Below, piece after piece: positions 1-9,395 of a stretch of DNA of 43,372 bases. Numbering within the stretch: position 1 is the first letter of the stretch; each line of letters starts with the position of its first letter. The notes under the pieces are model-generated. The model did not search any database. It saw only the letters and a program-made list of their open reading frames with translations, and was not told the DNA's origin. Both the position numbers and the translations under genes were made by a program. This DNA comes from Dissophora ornata (lineage: Eukaryota; Mortierellomycota; Mortierellomycetes; Mortierellales; Mortierellaceae), in the NCBI GenBank assembly GCA_025201705.1, contig MU616774.1, forward strand, positions 1 to 43,372, written 5' to 3'.

Positions 1-95
1 TGAATACAATTAAAAATAACGGTTCTCCCCTCCTTACCTCTTCCATTCCCTCAACCATTAGACCCCTCTAATCACCGTTCAAGTCGACCTTGGCC

Positions 96-3011
96 ATGTC
101 CAGACCCAACAACAACCAATACCCGCCTCAAGGAGGCCCCCCACCGCAGCAGCAGCCCTACTATGCTGGCCCACCTCAGCGTACCCCTTCCAACAACAAT
201 GCCGGCCCACCTCCTCAGCGCGCCCATTCAAACAACTCGATCCGAACCCCAACCTCGCCCCACATGAACGCAGGCTACCCTCCACAACAGCCTATTGGCT
301 ATAGTGGACCTGGTGGACCTGGTGGACCTGGTGGACCCGGTGGCCCTGGTGGTTACAACCGTAACATTGGTCACCAGCAATATGACATTGACGACAGTGA
401 CGGCGCGGGGCTGATGACCAACCAGGGACGCGCTGGAGGCCTTCATCCCCCAAATGCAAATGGTTTCCCTCGCCTTCCCCGAACCGATTCCAAGCTCGAT
501 CGAACCGCCACCATGAATCGCAGAGTGAGTACATGTTGCATTTTAATCGGACAAGGGAAAATAAAAAAAAAAAAAGAGAGTTGCAACGGCCTGTGAGCAG
601 TCTAAAACGGGACGGAGAGACGTGTTTATTTTTGTCTTTTATCGAGTGAGCTCATATCCCACCTATTCTCGGTACATGCACACTGTATGGTGCACTGAGA
701 GTGCAGAAAAAGAAAAGGGTTGTATGTACTGACCGTCACTGCCGTTCTCAATTCTCTTTCACATCACTAGTCCGTCTGCCATGTTCCCTTGACAGACGGA
801 AACTTGGTCATGGACTGCCCAGTGCCCCAGCAACTGCTGCAGAATGCCCATTTCAAGGGCGAGCGCGAGTTTGAATACATGCGCTACACCGCTGCCACCT
901 GCGACCCCAATGACTTTTTTAAAGAGCGCTACACACTTCGTCCAACCATATACCGTCGCCAGACAGAGCTCTTCATTGTCATGACCATGTACAACGAAGA
1001 CGATGAGCTCTTTATCAAAACCATGGGCTCTGTCATGAAGAATGTTGCTCATCTCTGCACCCGCGCAAAGTCCAAGACATGGGGCAAAGATGGATGGAAG
1101 AAGGTCGTTGTCTGTGTCGTCGCCGACGGACGCACAAAGTGCCACCCACGCGTGCTCAAGGTCCTGGCTGCCATGGGTGCCTATCAAGAGGGTATCGCCA
1201 AGGACACAGTTGCGGGCAAGCCCGTCACTGCTCATATCTACGAGTACACAACCCAGGTCATGGTCGACTCTGACCTCAAGATCCGAAGTGCCGATCGAGG
1301 CATTGTACCTGTTCAGATCCTGTTCTGTTTGAAGGAACAAAACAAGAAAAAGTTGAACTCGCATCGTTGGTTCTTTAACGCGTTCGCACCTCAGTTGAAC
1401 CCCAATGTCTGTGTTCTTCTCGATGTCGGAACCAAGCCCTCGGGAACGAGTATCTACCATCTGTGGAAGGCCTTTGACCGCGACTCGTCCATTGGAGGTG
1501 CCTGTGGAGAGATTTGTGCTGATCTAGGACCCAACTGCTCCAATATTCTCAATCCTTTGATTGCCTCGCAGAATTTCGAATACAAGATGTCCAACATTCT
1601 CGACAAGCCTCTCGAGTCCGTCTTTGGATACATTTCTGTCTTGCCAGGAGCCTTCTCGGCCTACCGCTACAAGGCCTTGAAGGATTCCTCACCGGGTGTC
1701 GGTCCTTTGTCCTCATACTTTAAAGGAGAGACCATGCACTCATCCGGAGATGCTGGTATTTTCGAGTCCAACATGTACCTGGCCGAAGATCGTATCCTGT
1801 GTTTCGAGTTGGTGGCCAAGAAGAACGAGGCTTGGTTGCTCCGATACGTCAAATCTGCAAAGGCCGAGACAGATGTCCCCGATAACATTGGCGAGTTCAT
1901 CTCTCAACGTCGTCGCTGGTTGAATGGTTCCTTCTTTGCTGCGTTCTACTCCCTTGCACACTTTACCCGTATCCTGACCTCTGGCCAGGGCTTTTTCCGC
2001 AAAATCTTTTTAATGTTTGAGTTCCTGTACAACGCCGTCAACCTTATCTTCAACTGGTTCTCACTCGCCAATTTTTACCTGACTTTTTACTTCTTGACCG
2101 TCGCGGCTGCCAACAATTCCAACCCTTCCTTCTCACCTTTTGGTGAGTGGGGCAAGATTACGTTTGCTGTCTTGCGTCAAATCTACATTGCTGCCATCAT
2201 CACCGTCTTTATCTGTTCTCTTGGAAACCGACCTCAAGGCTCCCGATTTATCTTTATCCTTGCCATCATTCTGTTTGCGATCATCATGGGCGTCATGCTC
2301 TACCTTGCTGCTGCCACAGTCTATGCGGTTTTATTGCCGGTCTGGGGACATTATAGCGAGATGATGGCTCTGATCAAGGTCCAAGGCGCATTCCGTGACA
2401 CGGTCATTTCGTTGGTCTCGACCTATGGACTGTACATCATCTCGTCGTTGTTGCACTTTGAGCCCTGGCACATGTTCACTTCATTCCTCCCGTACATGTT
2501 CCTGCTTCCAGCCTATGTCAACATCCTGATGGTGTATGCCTTCTGCAACACGCACGACGTCTCCTGGGGTACGAAGGGTGACAACAAGGCGCCCGAGCTA
2601 GGAGGTGCCACCAAGGTCACCAAGGATGGCAAAGAGGTGATCAAGCTGGAAAAGCCCACGAACCGCGAGGATGTCGATGCGATCTACAACCTTAACATGC
2701 AGGAGCTATCCATTCGACCTGAATTCATCAAGGAGAAGCGTGACAAAAAGACAAAGCAGGAGGATTACTACAAGATGTTCAGGACACGTCTTGTGTTGAC
2801 ATGGATGTTTACGAATGCGGCGTTGATCATTGCCATGACCAACAGTTTTTCGTTCCAAAAGGACGATGCTACATCAACGACGACGACGGCGACCAAGAAC
2901 GAGATGTTTAACCCGTACCTCTCGATGATTTTCTGGAGTGTCGCGGCTCTTGGTGCCGTGCGTTTCACGGGATCCTGCTTGTATCTTATCCTGCGAGCCC
3001 TTTTTGGTTAA
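96..3011 (+). CDS. Chitin synthase (class I-III type), 2 exons
   Basis: Family 2 glycosyltransferase that polymerises UDP-GlcNAc into chitin at the plasma membrane. Exons are 96-524 and 771-3011; the intron (525-770) starts GTGAGT and ends CACTAG, and both sides are phase 0. This acceptor is preferred to the GACAG at 791-795 because only it keeps frame, joining MNR into [11 protein letters not shown], the expected start of the catalytic region. The predicted protein is 889 aa. The first ~140 residues are a Pro/Gln/Gly-rich tail with a GGP repeat. Landmarks of the conserved part are Asp361 in [10 protein letters not shown], Glu482-Asp483 in AEDRIL and the signature QRRRW at 522-526. Several hydrophobic segments follow (about 545-760), with a last pair near the C-terminus. 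ATG at 96 is the first in-frame start. The class (I, II or III) cannot be fixed by eye. Confidence 0.93.
525..770 (+). other. Intron of the chitin synthase gene
   Basis: A 246-base phase-0 intron with donor GTGAGT and acceptor CACTAG. It is long for this window and contains an A-run near 560-575. It separates the low-complexity N-terminal tail from the catalytic part of the enzyme. Confidence 0.85.
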
Positions 3012-3036
3012 AGGTGCCCAAAGGTTTAGCTTAGTT

Positions 3037-3045
3037 TCTTTTTTT

Positions 3046-3098
<53 letters not shown>
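3037..3098 (+). repeat. Poly(T) tract in chitin synthase 3' region
   Basis: About 60 bases of almost pure T, broken by single C residues, starting some 25 bases after the stop codon. It lies between the stop and the AATAAA at 3130-3135, so it would be transcribed as a U-rich 3' UTR element. Its exact length is likely to be unreliable in the assembly. Confidence 0.9.
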
Positions 3099-3099
<1 letters not shown>

Positions 3100-3129
3100 T
3101 TATTTTTTTATCAAAACTCCAATAGATCC

Positions 3130-3135
3130 AATAAA
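3130..3135 (+). terminator. Poly(A) signal of chitin synthase gene
   Basis: AATAAA about 120 bases after the stop and just downstream of the poly(T) tract. It is the first canonical signal after the gene. Confidence 0.5.
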
Positions 3136-3327
3136 CCCACAACTGCATTTAATCTCTGAAGGACAGGGGGTGATCGAGGAGTGAGGGGAGCATGTGCTTC
3201 TCGAAGCTGCAGACATTTTTCATGTCGTGGCCATGCATGGCACGAGAAAAAGCTAAAAAAAATTGTGCGAGGGCGGGAAAGAGAATCTCTCACGCGTCTT
3301 TACCAAAAAAAAAAAAACACCAACATC

Positions 3328-4086
3328 ATGGCCGATTCAAACACCACCACCACCCTCCAATGCGCCAATTGTGCCAAAGCATCAACCGAATCGGGCAACC
3401 CGCTCAAACGATGCGCGAAATGCAAGACCGTGAACTATTGTTCTCGCGAGTGTCAACTAGCTCATTGGAAAATCCACAAGAAAGTTTGTGCAAGTAACGC
3501 TCAGCAACAGCAGAAGCAGGTGCCCGGCCCCACCTCCTCCTCCTCCTCCTCCTCCTCCTCCTCCTCTAGAGCGAGAAAAGCTCCAAAGGGGTTGTCGGTT
3601 GCCATCGACAAACCATTCCACCAACTCCATGCCAAGAAATGGCTCCATGGTCGTTCCGAACAAGATGTGTTCAAGCTCCTCATTGACACCTACCGTCTGC
3701 GACTGGATGACGATTACAAATACGGAGGCGATGCTGATACCAACAGCATCTATGGTGGAGCCCCCGACGGTCGCGAAGGATTCCTCAAGTTCTTGGTCCT
3801 GGCAGAGAACCAGAGGGCGTTGCTGCCCTCCTGGTGGTCCAAGGAGAAGGCGAACGAGTGTGTGACATTGGGGATGGAGAAGGAAGGATGGAGTTCGTTG
3901 GCGAACCCGGCTGAGAAGGCTGATTTGGTAGAACACTATGGCGATCCCTTGATGCCGATGCAGCTTAGGATGTTTGGCGAGCAGGTTTATGGAACTGGAC
4001 CGGGAGGGATGAGCGGTGCTGCTATGTTGCAGGCGCAGATGATGGGAGAGAGTGGACGGTCGTACACGTCAACATTTGGTGTCTGA
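3328..4086 (+). CDS. MYND zinc-finger protein, single exon
   Basis: A 252-aa protein, with the start set at the ATG in CATCATGGCC right after an A-run leader. The N-terminus is a complete MYND finger: C12, C15, C29, C32, C38, C42, H50, C54, which is the C6HC zinc pattern of this protein-protein interaction domain. A poly-Ser run of 12 residues, encoded by a TCC repeat (about 3534-3567), links it to a conserved-looking C-terminal half (about 90-230) with YRLRLDDDYKYGG and LLPSWWSKEKANEC. That second half resembles the unnamed domain often found behind MYND fingers in fungal proteins. No SET motifs are present, so it is not a methyltransferase of the SMYD type. The partner and pathway cannot be read from sequence. 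It is convergent with the phosducin-like gene. Confidence 0.88.
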   Translation: MADSNTTTTLQCANCAKASTESGNPLKRCAKCKTVNYCSRECQLAHWKIHKKVCASNAQQQQKQVPGPTSSSSSSSSSSSRARKAPKGLSVAIDKPFHQLHAKKWLHGRSEQDVFKLLIDTYRLRLDDDYKYGGDADTNSIYGGAPDGREGFLKFLVLAENQRALLPSWWSKEKANECVTLGMEKEGWSSLANPAEKADLVEHYGDPLMPMQLRMFGEQVYGTGPGGMSGAAMLQAQMMGESGRSYTSTFGV

Positions 4087-4192
4087 TGCAACACATTGTT
4101 TCTTTTCTTTTTCACAGCGACACATGACCCGGGCTTTTGATATAGCATATACTTTCTGGGATTCGCCTACTGTAGGATCGCCTACACATGCA

Positions 4193-4198
4193 AATAAA
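4193..4198 (+). terminator. Poly(A) signal of MYND gene
   Basis: AATAAA 107 bases after the MYND stop codon. The opposing gene has its own signal at 4267-4272, so the two transcripts converge within about 70 bases. Confidence 0.55.
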
Positions 4199-4266
4199 GT
4201 CGCAAGTGAAAAGGCAATTCATGTTGAAAGAGCTCTTTTGAACGGAGCAAAGGTTCAAGGCCGTGT

Positions 4267-4272
4267 TTTATT
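4267..4272 (-). terminator. Poly(A) signal of phosducin-like gene
   Basis: AATAAA on the minus strand about 70 bases beyond the stop at 4343. Confidence 0.55.
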
Positions 4273-4342
4273 AAAAAAATAGATTATAAAATACGCGACA
4301 ATTTTTTTTTTTTTCTTTTTTGGCTGCCTAACACTTTTTTGG

Positions 4343-5804
4343 TCACCGGGTATTTCGATCATCATCGTCCTCTTCTTCATCGTCTTCATCTTGGTATCGG
4401 AACTCTTTCACATTGCCGCTCAAAATCCCGCGTCTGCCAAGACCGGATGATGTCGTGCCCCCGTCTCCTATACCAAGTCCCAGATTCGACATGTCGAGGT
4501 CGCCAAACTGTGTAGACATGGACGCCATTGAAGAATCCAGTGCATGCTCAAAGAAAGAGTCGTTGCGTTGGTACTGGTCGTGTGGCGAGATGACACCGTG
4601 TCTATTCCAGGAATGGCTCAAGAGGGTTAGCATCATTGATTGACAAACATGTGTGTTCAAAAAAAAAAATTCAATTTGCAAGAGGCGTACTTTGTGAACA
4701 ACTCCTCGAGTTCGACGTCGTCATAGCTCTCGCCAAGCTCATAGGTGATCATGACCAGGTTTGCAATGAGGTCGCCCGCGCGGTAGACCAGTACAGTTGG
4801 GCAAACCTCCTCGTCAAAGTCAACTTCGCCAGCCTTGATCCTGATGAACTTTGTGGTAGCATATCGTCCAGCGAGTCGAATCAGACACCCATCCAGTTTC
4901 TTGCACCCAGCGTTAAACTAATAAAAAAATATATATATCAATGCACGAACGGTCGTCAGCTTCATATCACAGGTGGACATACATCACTCTAGGAAGAGCT
5001 GCAAACTGTGGCCTTTTGTATGGTTACCTCGTTGTAGATGTGGATAATAACCGTGACATCCTTCTCTTCTGTATCGATTGCATTCACATACTGTGCTGCA
5101 TTCATTTCCATCAGCGACCCAAACAGCTTCTTCCTCGAACCACCTCGCCCTGCAGCCTTGCCTGCATTCGCAGACCATTTCATATCCTTGAGTCGATTAC
5201 CTCGAATCCTCTCCAAAATCGCCTTTTCGTCTTGATCCTCCGCCAGCAGGTCCTCAGTTTCATCTTTCTCCAAGAGACCCTGCGCCTCCATTTCCTGTCG
5301 CTCCCTCTCACGATCCTGTCTGTAGGTGGTCGTCATAGGCGCCTTGGCAAGCATGCGTGCGTTGTAGGCTTGGTGAGTGGAGCGCCGTTCCTGGAGCTGT
5401 TGTTGTTGATGGTATTTTTGGTCTGCAATCACACCCTTGGGTCCGGTGTTGGCGCCCGTGTCGCGTTCAGGGTAGGCAGCAGTTGCAGGTGCAGCCGTGG
5501 TGGCAGACGAAGAGTTGTTGTTGCGTCCAAGTCGACTTGAAGTCTTGCCGTCGAGACGGTCAATCTCGCGATCGGTCAGGCCATTAGTCTCGAGAGAGTC
5601 TTCATCTCGAGTTTGGTCAGTGCCCGAGGGATCGAGCGATTCGGATTCGGATGCAGTGGAGCCCCAGTCTTCGGGATCGTTGTTGTCATAGAGATAGGAT
5701 GCGCGAGAGTTGTCACGGATGCGGTGATCTCTAGGAGCGTTACTGTTTGTTTCAGGATCAGGGATGAGGTCTAGGCCCATGAGCTTTGCTTCTTGCAAGG
5801 CCAT
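4343..5804 (-). CDS. Phosducin-like protein, 3 exons
   Basis: Phosducin-family proteins bind G-protein beta-gamma and work with the CCT chaperonin in beta-gamma assembly. Minus-strand exons are 5804-5028, 4917-4691 and 4601-4343; introns have donors GTAACC and GTACGC, phases 0 and 2, and the second contains a TGCTAAC branch point. The predicted length is 420 aa. The family helix-1 motif GPKGVIADQKYH lies near residues 140-150. The thioredoxin-like part begins at KKLFGSLMEMNAAQYVNAI and crosses the first splice as IHIYNE/FNAGCKKLDGCLIRLA, then CPTVLVYRAGDLIANLV and VELEELFTK. There is no CxxC pair, as expected for this non-redox family. The N-terminal ~130 residues are an unusually long acidic, Asn/Ser-rich extension, and the C-terminus ends in an acidic run. 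ATG at 5804 (MALQEAK) is chosen; the frame is also open upstream but encodes His/Pro low complexity. Confidence 0.85.
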
Positions 5805-6349
5805 GATGTGTTGGGATGAGGAAAGGGATGATGGGGGATGATGATGGCAGGAGGAGGATGAATGATGGATGTGGCAGGGATGAAGAGGAGTCTGATGAGT
5901 CTGATGAAGAGGAGGATGGTGATGATGAGAAAGATGTGCAAGGGGAAGAGCTGAACAGCACATTGAGGAGGTCCTTCTCCTCCTCATCGTGCTCATCGCG
6001 TCTGCTACTGCCGCCCCCTCCTCCGCCCCACTCTGGTGCGTGCGCAAGGCATGATGCAGCGCAGTGGTCGATATTAAAGGGCGGAGATGTATTCAACTCT
6101 GAACGACTGAGAACAAGTGCGAGCTGTGGTGAGAATGGAATTCTGCTAGGTGGGGGGGACATAGGCTCGGCACCACCTCATCGAATATACTACAAGACTA
6201 CGAGTGGGTAGCTCGTTTTCGGACTACAAACAAGAAACGCGTTTACTCATCACATTCCGACTATCCTACGCGTTAATTTTTTTATTTTTTTATTTTTTTA
6301 TCGCGACTCGAACCCCCCTACGAACAACGCACTCCAAAACGTTCTTTTT
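5805..6349. other. Intergenic: promoter side of phosducin-like gene
   Basis: About 540 bases of GA-rich (plus-strand) sequence with G runs at 6151-6157 and a T-rich stretch with repeated ATTTTTTT units at 6275-6300. Open frames here are low-complexity His/Ser/Pro or acidic readings of simple sequence and I do not call them. The region probably holds the leader and promoter of the minus-strand phosducin-like gene. Confidence 0.5.
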
Positions 6350-7082
6350 TTACCCTGCTTCTCCGTCCCAATGCTCAAGAGTCGCCTCCTGCACCAACAT
6401 CGCCATGCCATCCGGTGCCTCGACGACCCGCACGCGGTCTTTGTTATCGAAACCAATGGCGAGCAACTCATCTGGTCGGAGAACATCCAGGCCCCGTACA
6501 GGAACAACCTGCATCGATTGTTAAAAAAACATCGTAGCACACTGTTGCCCATCGTTAGAGTAACCTGGATAAAGGTCCATCCATGTTTCATTGCATGCAC
6601 TTGAACAACTCCAGCGTCAGCTTTCTCGACTTTGGCCCTTTCCTCCGTCTGATTCAGCATCGTCTGAAGGCCCACCCTGGAATCGAAAATTGGATAGGTC
6701 CCAGGTTGGAGGCGATACACTGACGGATGGACTCGATGAGTTCTTGAGGGAGACCAGTCACCTGGACTGACTCGGTTGACAAGGAAGAGCACGTTGCCGA
6801 TAGACAGAGTGATGCAACCAACTCTTGGGCGTGAAGCAGTATGGATAAAAGGGATCTTTTCTGACATTTTTTTTTCAGAAAGTAAACTGAGGAGGAGAGG
6901 TGGAATGGGAAGAAAATAGCTACTTAGTGTTGATTACCCGGGGGCAGGATAACAAACACTTTTTTTGGCAACAGCGATTCGAAGTGAGGAATGGTACACT
7001 GGACATTGTTTTTGTCAAACTCACAGTTCGAGCGAGACTTGAAGCCAGAGGTGGGTGCCGGGCCTCTGTCCCTCTCCTCCAC
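6350..7082 (-). CDS. Unrecognised three-exon reading, doubtful
   Basis: On the minus strand three segments join in phase: 7082-6938 (after a TTCCTAG acceptor), 6860-6565 and 6508-6350, with introns 6937-6861 (donor GTAATC, acceptor TGTCAG) and 6564-6509 (donor GTTACT, branch-like CTAAC, acceptor GATGCAG). The last segment ends PDGMAMLVQEATLEHWDGEAG then stop. An alternative start is the ATG at 6867, giving about 153 aa in two exons. I recognise no family. Against it, the middle segment is open in more than one frame, and a rival frame reads VTGLPQELIESIRQCIASNL, which looks equally natural. This may therefore be a frame-shifted relic. It directly abuts the decayed transposase, and formal splicing from that ORF into this one is phase-compatible. 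Confidence 0.25.
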
Positions 7083-7155
7083 CTAGGAAAGCATACCACG
7101 AGGCAGCTGCTAGCGTGTCTTGAGAATAACACAAACAAATTATCCACACACTCAC

Positions 7156-7935
7156 CCAAAAGACATTGTGTGTGTGCCATCAAAGCATAGCACTCGGCCA
7201 CAGGTCTTCGATTGCTCCAACTGCTACAGCAAAGAGAATCCGAAATACACACCGTTGGGGTGTAGTCGCCGCGATCATAGTATGTAAAGCCCTTGATTAC
7301 TTCGAGTCAAGGATCTTTCCTCATGACGCGCTGTTGTAAAATCTGATGCCAAATGTTATACACATCATCATGCGTGACAAAAAGTCATCCTTCGTCAGCT
7401 TCTGCCCCGCCTCCATGCACACAATCTGGGGCGAACTTGTCATGATCCATGGCGAGTTTGTTGCATGACGCGCTGGGATGGTCGACGATCCTTGCTAAGA
7501 TGAGGCTTTTGATTTGTTTGGCCTTTATGATGGACGACTTTTTGAGCGGGTCCCAATGTCCGTCAGACTGCTAAAGGTTTTGTGGTTGTGCTGATACTTG
7601 TATTCGATGTGGTAGGTGTCTTCCATTAAGTATCTTTTTCATTGTCAAAGCGAATATTGCGAGCTCGGCAACCCTATCTTCATATCGCTTTTCCAGATCC
7701 CTCGGTTTGCCGGATTTTTCCACCCTTTGACTCGGTCCTTATGTCCTTATGTTCTGTGTTCTTGCCAGCACGTTGGGCAATAATAAGTATACTTCACGCA
7801 GTCGCTATGGGGGCGTAATCGTACGCGTCATTGTGAACATAGTTTGTGTTGATGGTCGCTTGATGCGCTTTAAGCCAGGGAAGGAACTCTGATGTGGGAA
7901 GATAGAACTGTAGGCGCCAGCGACTCCTCTGGCAT
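7156..7935 (-). pseudogene. Decayed MULE-type transposase (N-terminal half)
   Basis: Minus-strand remnants of a Mutator-like transposase in the expected order but in different frames. They are EFLPWLKAHQATINTNYV (about 7905-7850), YHIEYKYQHNHKTFSSLTD (about 7615-7560), KAKQIKSLILARIVDHPS, then KLTKDDF and DDVYNIWHQILQQRVMRKDP (about 7385-7310), FTYYDRGDYTP, and CGRVLCFDGTHNVF. The last block contains the first catalytic Asp of the DDE triad (codon at 7179-7181). In-frame stops interrupt the RKDP/LEV junction (7307-7309) and FGFSLL/QLEQ (7224-7226), and a one-base shift precedes DDVYNIW. The remaining DDE residues are absent: the sequence changes character after 7156. Recognition rests on family resemblance of these blocks to fungal MULE/FAR1-like transposases. 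It is a truncated, dead copy. Confidence 0.7.
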
Positions 7936-8374
7936 CTAGAACACACGGATAGGAGCCAGAGGCAAACAATATACAGCAGATATGCTCCACAAAAAAACCA
8001 CAAAGATACGCACCAGGTTCATTGGGGTGCATGTGGAGGGGGGATGAGGTGGGGAGGAGAAAGACGAGTGAACCCGTTTTATTTTCGACTTTACTTATAA
8101 TATCGCAGCATATTGGGATGCTGCACAGGTGTGATCCTAGGATCTACCACGCACAGGGAGTACGAGTCCAAGGGCGAGTCTTTCCGTGTCTCCAGACGGA
8201 AAAGAGATGTGCAACCTCCACCAATCCCCTGCAGGGCGTCTTCCTAACCCCCCTCCCCCTTTTCGTTCTCTCCTTCCCAATGCGACGCACTTCTCAAGTG
8301 TCCCTCTGGCCCACATCTATCGCCTCTGCCACCGGGACCTTCTCTCGTGGGAATTGCACGGTTGAATTGATCCA

Positions 8375-8875
8375 TCACATAGTGGTTCTGAGCCCGACGA
8401 ACACAGGTGGCGAAGGGTTTTCCGACTTGCGCTCCTTGGCCGACTTGAGCGTTGTCACAAGGCGGTCAAAAGTCCGGCAGACAAGCAGCCAATCCCGAGC
8501 TCAAAGTCAGTTAGAACGTCTGAAACAGTGCAGGCAATCTTGAGCTTGGCAAATTCCACTGCAATGCAGACAGTGCCAGCGCGCTTCATGGTATAAAAGA
8601 TATAGGTCTGCTCGACAACCTGGAAAAAGGTCAGTTTGATCTGCTCGATATTCTCAAACTTTGTGACAATCTCGTCCAGAGCGCGCTTCGACCACAGCGC
8701 AGTGCGGCATAAGTCTCTTGTGTCCTTTTGCGCCTACGCTTCAAACGAGACCTCTGCGACCCCAATATCGAGACACTCCTTGAACCGGACGAGGAAGTCG
8801 GGATTCTTGGACGATGTTGTCAGGTTCTTGCAGAGGCACACGAAAATGCTACCGGATGTCGCGGTCGTTGCAGTA
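8375..8875 (-). pseudogene. Decayed ORF of unknown function
   Basis: A minus-strand frame running from about 8875 to 8455 reads KNPDFLVRFKECLDIGV, ALDEIVTKFENIEQIKLTFF, VEQTYIFYTMKRAGTVCIA and SDVLTDFELGIG. It is broken by a single TAG (8734-8736), after which the frame resumes. At about 8480 the coding signal steps by one base into DWLLVCRTFDRLVTTLKSAK and ERKSENPSPPVFVG, ending at a TGA (8375-8377). One stop plus one shift in about 165 codons suggests a recent loss. The composition is natural and amphipathic, but I do not recognise the family. Its position between a MULE relic and a transposon end suggests cargo of an element or a gene killed by insertion. Confidence 0.45.
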
Positions 8876-8887
8876 GTATGGTGGAGA

Positions 8888-8985
8888 TACAGTCAAACCC
8901 CGTTATAATGACATGTTTGGTACAGAGATTTGGGAGGTGTCATTATAGGCGATTGTATGGGAATGTCGTTACAACGAGAAGAAAT
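8888..8985 (+). mobile_element. pogo/Tigger-like transposon terminus (solo)
   Basis: The sequence TA-CAGTCAAACCCCGTTATAATGACA begins at 8888, followed by a related inverted piece TGTCATTATAGG (8938-8949) and a third GTCGTTACAACGAG (8965-8978). Termini beginning CAGT with internal GTTATAACGA-type units and a TA target are typical of the pogo/Tigger branch of Tc1-mariner. I cannot find the matching opposite end or a transposase in the window, so this is a solo end or a small non-autonomous remnant. Confidence 0.4.
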
Positions 8986-9395
8986 GCATAGTAAAAAATA
9001 TAAGAAAGAAAGAAAGCACGTAGACTATTTCAGCCTTTCAGCTCGAATTATGTCACAGGACATCATGTGATCTGAGCAAGGGCTATGATCTGCAAGAGCC
9101 GCTCTCTCTGTCCAAGGATTGATTACACAGGCGTTTCGACTTGTAGCAATTACGGCACACACACGGAGAGGCGCGCGAGAGACGGGTCTGCGCCTTTATT
9201 TTTACATGTCGGTGTTGCACTGTGGTGTTGCTCTCGCACTCTTGCTTTTTACTCTTTCTACTGTTTCTACTCTCCTGCTCTCTTCCTTCCTTCCTCCAGC
9301 ACCTCTCCTCTCCTCACCTCTCCTTACATCGCCTCTCCTCTTTCACCCACCACTCATTCATTCTCTCTCTCCATTGCAATTCTCTCTTCCCCCCC
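8986..9395 (+). promoter_or_regulatory. Promoter and pyrimidine-rich leader of EDE1-type gene
   Basis: About 400 bases. The first part has a GAAA repeat (9003-9015). The second (9235-9395) is a strongly CT-rich strand with many CTC/TCC/TTC units, typical of fungal core promoters and 5' leaders, and it runs into the ATG at 9396. No clear TATA box is visible. Confidence 0.45.

Noticed and set aside
90..95. Earlier TTG start for the chitin synthase frame
   Set aside because: The frame is open from TTG at 90, but the first ATG is at 96 and gives the natural MSRPNNNQ start.
6300..6325. tRNA-like B box (GGTTCGAGTC) on the minus strand
   Set aside because: The flanking bases do not form a T-arm stem and no A box or acceptor stem is found at the right distance.
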